NCBI GenBank assembly: GCA_003154255.1 | Contig: PMCY01000304.1 | Coordinates: 6,517-14,664 of the forward strand | Source: Candidatus Aminicenantota bacterium | GTDB taxonomy: Bacteria; Acidobacteriota; Aminicenantia; Aminicenantales; UBA4085 | Length of the DNA stretch: 8,148 nt | Reading direction: 5' to 3' | Part shown: positions 6,427 through 8,148 of the stretch, piece by piece | Position numbering within the stretch: the first letter of the stretch is position 1 | Layout: every line of letters starts with the position of its first letter | The notes under the pieces: model-generated | What the model was told of the DNA's origin: nothing | Database searches by the model: none | The model's input: only the letters and a program-made list of their open reading frames with translations | Position numbers and translations under genes: made by a program

Positions 6427-6639
6427 TCATTTTTCTTTGCGGAACAAAAAATTCTCGTAAACGCTCTGCACGTCTTGGATGTCCGGAAGCGGCCGCAGGC
6501 GCATCTCGATGATTTCCTCGACGTCCCGATCGGTGAGCAATCCGCGGGCCTTCTTTTCGGCGATGGCCGCGCGGATGTCCTCCTCGAGCTTGTCCACTTC
6601 GGCATCGCTCAGGCTGGCGATCTTTAAAAATTCGGCCAT
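6427..6639 (-). CDS. Small helical protein of unknown function (70 aa)
   Basis: A 70-residue acidic, helical protein. The start is ATG at 6637-6639, set by a strong GAGGTGA ribosome binding site (6644-6650) and by a promoter at 6677-6705; the frame is open further upstream but that part would run through the promoter and into the opposite gene. The body has SLSDAEVDKLEEDI (9-22), a Lys-containing helix, LLTDRDVEEIIEMRLRPLPD (34-53) and a C-terminal VQSVYENFLFRKEK. There are no cysteines, no signal peptide and no membrane segment. The alternating charged heptads suggest two or three helices, perhaps a small regulatory or binding protein. I do not recognise a family. It is convergent with the glycosyltransferase at 5230-6408 and divergent from the gene at 6736, so it is its own transcription unit and probably not part of the sugar cluster. 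Confidence 0.75.
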   Translation of the reverse strand: MAEFLKIASLSDAEVDKLEEDIRAAIAEKKARGLLTDRDVEEIIEMRLRPLPDIQDVQSVYENFLFRKEK

Positions 6640-6643
6640 GATC

Positions 6644-6650
6644 TCACCTC
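6644..6650 (-). promoter_or_regulatory. Ribosome binding site that sets the start of the 70-aa gene
   Basis: GAGGTGA on the minus strand, with the GAGG core 7 nt before the ATG at 6639, is the strongest Shine-Dalgarno sequence in the window. It supports this ATG over any upstream start in the same frame. Confidence 0.75.
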
Positions 6651-6676
6651 GGCCGCTCTCTGCACGGCCGTTTGGA

Positions 6677-6705
6677 ATTGTAATCGAAGCGCAAAGGGAT
6701 GACAA
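6677..6705 (-). promoter_or_regulatory. Promoter of the 70-aa gene
   Basis: On the minus strand TTGTCA (6700-6705) and TACAAT (6677-6682) are separated by exactly 17 bp; both match the sigma-70 consensus at 5 of 6 positions. Transcription would begin near 6670 and give a leader of about 31 nt that includes the GAGGTGA ribosome binding site. Its -35 box coincides with that of the weaker opposing promoter at 6699-6727. Confidence 0.6.
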
Positions 6706-6727
6706 GGCCGCCCCGGGTGTGTTAAAC
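6699..6727 (+). promoter_or_regulatory. Possible promoter of the TIGR00725-like/truA pair
   Basis: ATGACA (6699-6704) lies 17 bp upstream of TTAAAC (6722-6727). The -35 is good (5 of 6) but the -10 is weak (3 of 6). The -10 ends 8 nt before the ATG at 6736, the same leaderless geometry as at 4636 and 4700, and no Shine-Dalgarno sequence is visible before that ATG. Confidence 0.4.
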
Positions 6728-6735
6728 AAGAACGC

Positions 6736-7239
6736 ATGAGCAAAAAAGACATCCGCAGCCGTGTCCGCATCGGCGTCATCGGCGGCGCCCGCCCCGAAGC
6801 CCGCTTCGAAAAGCTCGCCCGCGAAGTCGGGAGGCGGATCGCCGAAGCGGGGGCCGTCCTCATCTGCGGCGGGCTGGCCGGAGTCATGAAAGCGGCGTCG
6901 CAAGGGGCCAAGGAAGCGGGCGGATTGACCATCGGGATTCTCCCCGGCGCTCAAACGAGCGACGCCAACCCCTATATCGACATCCCCATCGCCACCGGCC
7001 TGGGCTACACTCGGAACAGCATCGTGGCCATGAATGCCGACGTCTTGATCGCCGTCGACGGAGAGTACGGGACGCTGAGCGAGATTGCCTACGGCCGCAT
7101 TTTCGGCAAGCCGGTCATCGGCCTGGAGACCTGGGACGTGAAGGGCGTGGAACGGGCCGAGAATCCGGAAGAAGCCGTCCGGATGGCGCTGGCCCTCGTA
7201 TCCGGTGCCGAAGGCGGGCGGACCCGGGGCCGGGATTGA
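6736..7239 (+). CDS. TIGR00725/LOG-like Rossmann-fold protein
   Basis: A 167-residue protein of the family annotated as TIGR00725, related to the lysine-decarboxylase-like/LOG and DprA/Smf Rossmann folds. It opens with a short basic segment, then RIGVIGGARP (11-20), the first strand and glycine loop. VLICGGLAGVMKAASQGA (41-58) is the family's second nucleotide-binding element, followed by GLTIGILPG (63-71), GYTRNSIVAMNADVLIAVDG (90-109) and GEYGTLSEIAYG (109-120), the equivalent of the PGGxGTxxE phosphate-binding motif. Members probably bind a nucleotide; the molecular function of TIGR00725 proteins is not settled, and cytokinin-nucleotide hydrolase activity known for LOG proteins should not be assumed because the PGG of that motif is absent here. 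The stop overlaps the TTG start of truA by 4 bp, so the two are cotranslated. The ATG at 6736 has no obvious ribosome binding site. Confidence 0.88.
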   Translation: MSKKDIRSRVRIGVIGGARPEARFEKLAREVGRRIAEAGAVLICGGLAGVMKAASQGAKEAGGLTIGILPGAQTSDANPYIDIPIATGLGYTRNSIVAMNADVLIAVDGEYGTLSEIAYGRIFGKPVIGLETWDVKGVERAENPEEAVRMALALVSGAEGGRTRGRD

Positions 7240-7964
7240 AAAATTATAAGATCGTCCTCAGCTACGACGGGACAGACTATTTCGGCTGGCAGCGCCAGCT
7301 CAACAAGCGAACCATCCAAGGCCTGGTCGAAGACGCGGTCGGCCGTCTGGCCGGAAAGCTGGTCGCCGTCTACGGCGCGGGCCGGACGGACGCCGGCGTC
7401 CACGCCCTGGGCCAGACGGCAACCTTTAAGGCCGTTCTGAAGATGGACGAGACCGGAATCCTAAAAGCCCTAAACGGCATCCTGCCGCGCGACATCCGAG
7501 TCAATTCGGTGGAAATCGTGCCCACGGTGTTCCACGCCCGCACGAGTGCCGTCGGGAAGGTTTATCGCTACCGTATCGTGACGACGCCGGCGGTCAGCCC
7601 CTTCGACCTTCGGTACGTCCATCATTGGACGTATCCGTATAATCTTCGGCTCATGAAAAAAGCCGCTGCTCTGTTCGTCCGGGAAGGCGATTTCACGGGA
7701 TTCTCCTCGAACCAGGACCGCTCCCCGGTGCGGCAAGTGACGCGCTCAGAGCTGATCCGCAAGGGGGGAGAGTTGATCTTCACGATCGAAGCCAACGGCT
7801 TCCTGCGCTACATGGTTAGGACGATCGTCGGGACGATTTTAGAAGTCGGCCGCGGCAAACTGCCTCTCGAAGCGATCGAAGAATCTTTCGCCCGCAAGAC
7901 CCGTTCTTTGGGCTCCCCCACAGCCCCAGCCCACGGATTGTGTTTGATTGAAGTCAAATACTAG
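7236..7964 (+). CDS. truA: tRNA pseudouridine(38-40) synthase TruA
   Basis: A 242-residue TruA-family protein, which isomerises uridines 38-40 in the anticodon arm of many tRNAs to pseudouridine. The N-terminus YKIVLSYDGTDYFGWQRQ (4-21) is the family signature. The catalytic aspartate is D52 in GAGRTDAGVHALGQ (47-60). Further conserved parts are FHARTSAVGKVYRYRI (about 102-117), the segment around DFTGFSSN, FLRYMVRTIVGTILEVGRGK (about 189-208), and the C-terminal SPTAPAHGLCLIEVKY. It is slightly shorter than the E. coli enzyme but complete. The start is TTG at 7236-7238, overlapping the TGA of the upstream gene; no ATG lies near the conserved N-terminus, so TTG is the best choice and translation is probably coupled. 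It is a cytoplasmic housekeeping enzyme that marks the end of the sugar cluster region. Confidence 0.97.
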   Translation: MKNYKIVLSYDGTDYFGWQRQLNKRTIQGLVEDAVGRLAGKLVAVYGAGRTDAGVHALGQTATFKAVLKMDETGILKALNGILPRDIRVNSVEIVPTVFHARTSAVGKVYRYRIVTTPAVSPFDLRYVHHWTYPYNLRLMKKAAALFVREGDFTGFSSNQDRSPVRQVTRSELIRKGGELIFTIEANGFLRYMVRTIVGTILEVGRGKLPLEAIEESFARKTRSLGSPTAPAHGLCLIEVKY

Positions 7965-8003
7965 GCATTTCTCAATTCCCCGCCGCCCGCTCCTTAAAAT
8001 TAA

Positions 8004-8033
8004 TTGAAAGGGTGAGCCCTACCCGGGGATAAA
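8004..8033 (+). promoter_or_regulatory. Weak possible promoter downstream of truA
   Basis: TTGAAA (8004-8009) and GATAAA (8028-8033) are separated by 18 bp. The start would be near 8040, facing a gene beyond the right edge. The -10 matches consensus at only 4 positions and the spacing is not ideal, so chance is a real alternative. Confidence 0.3.
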
Positions 8034-8109
8034 CCCGTCGACGGGCTTTGCAGTCCTACGCCTTAGCAAGGACGAACGAGCGCGAGGAGAAGATGACTCG
8101 CCCGCGTCC
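8009..8109. other. Intergenic stretch with consecutive short inverted repeats
   Basis: The tail after truA (7965-8148) has no supported gene. It contains four short hairpins in a row: AGGG/CCCT (8009-8020); the perfect palindrome CCCGTCGACGGG (8034-8045); GTCCT/AGGAC (8053-8057 with 8069-8073); and GCGAG/CTCGC (8082-8086 with 8097-8101). None is followed by a T-run, so none is a convincing intrinsic terminator. GGAC (8070-8073) could instead pair with GTCC (8106-8109). The strand of any RNA is not known. No known RNA family was recognised. Confidence 0.35.
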
Positions 8110-8148
8110 AGCTTTGATTAAATTGATATCACCTCCCCGGCCCCTCCT

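Noticed and set aside
6403..6440. A bidirectional terminator between the convergent genes at 6408 and 6427
   Set aside because: A GGACC/GGTCC stem ends before the stop and the T-run (about 6430-6437) lies too far from it.
6640..6954. A 175-aa version of the small minus-strand gene
   Set aside because: It would run through the promoter and ribosome binding site and into the N-terminal region of the opposite gene; the GAGGTGA before ATG 6639 sets the start.
8009..8109. A cyclic-di-GMP (GEMM) riboswitch on the minus strand, suggested by a GCAAAGCC element
   Set aside because: The other conserved parts are missing, and no minus-strand gene follows; truA is convergent.
1..8148. Insertion sequences, CRISPR arrays, tRNA or rRNA genes
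   Set aside because: No transposase, terminal inverted repeats, regularly spaced repeats, cloverleaf or rRNA signatures were seen; a partial anti-Shine-Dalgarno-like string near 8128-8136 is not a 16S 3' end.

Overview
The window is GC-rich bacterial DNA with almost no wasted space. It holds part of a cell-surface polysaccharide or glycoconjugate gene cluster, about 1-6408, followed by a short housekeeping stretch, about 6427-7964. No gene here fixes the taxon. Free-standing N-terminal modules of the kind seen on sugar-cluster methyltransferases, together with the high GC, would suit Acidobacteriota, Aminicenantota or a similar lineage. This placement is inference only.

Region by region: (1) 2837 down to <1, minus strand: an operon headed by a small proline-rich, coiled-coil protein (2325-2837), then two tandem paralogous GT-B glycosyltransferases (1261-2328 and 200-1264), then a third glycosyltransferase of another subfamily cut by the window edge (1-192). 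The first three genes are joined by 4-bp stop/start overlaps. A good sigma-70-type promoter lies at 2898-2926. (2) 4626 down to 2967, minus strand: a radical SAM enzyme with an unusual CX5CX2C cluster motif and an N-terminal extension resembling a beta-sandwich, followed one base after its stop by a separate small gene for a SPASM-like cysteine-rich auxiliary domain. (3) 4739-6408, plus strand and divergent from (2): a second small head/coiled-coil protein, overlapping by 4 bp a glycosyltransferase that is a paralogue of the truncated gene at 1-192. (4) 6427-6639, minus strand: a 70-residue helical protein of unknown function. (5) 6736-7964, plus strand: a TIGR00725/LOG-like Rossmann protein coupled by a 4-bp overlap to truA (tRNA pseudouridine 38-40 synthase). 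(6) 7965-8148: a non-coding tail with several short hairpins and a weak possible promoter.

How the genes may work together: the glycosyltransferases would transfer activated sugars in sequence onto a growing glycan. The radical SAM/SPASM pair could modify a sugar or other cluster intermediate. The two small coiled-coil proteins, each the first gene of its operon, resemble the N-terminal part of larger sugar-cluster methyltransferases and may be membrane-associated scaffolds for the enzymes encoded beside them. That scaffold role is a hypothesis.

The most unusual points are the split radical SAM/SPASM system, the pair of free-standing head proteins, and a divergent promoter pair at 4636-4729 whose -10 boxes each sit 9 nt from an ATG, which predicts leaderless or nearly leaderless mRNAs in both directions.
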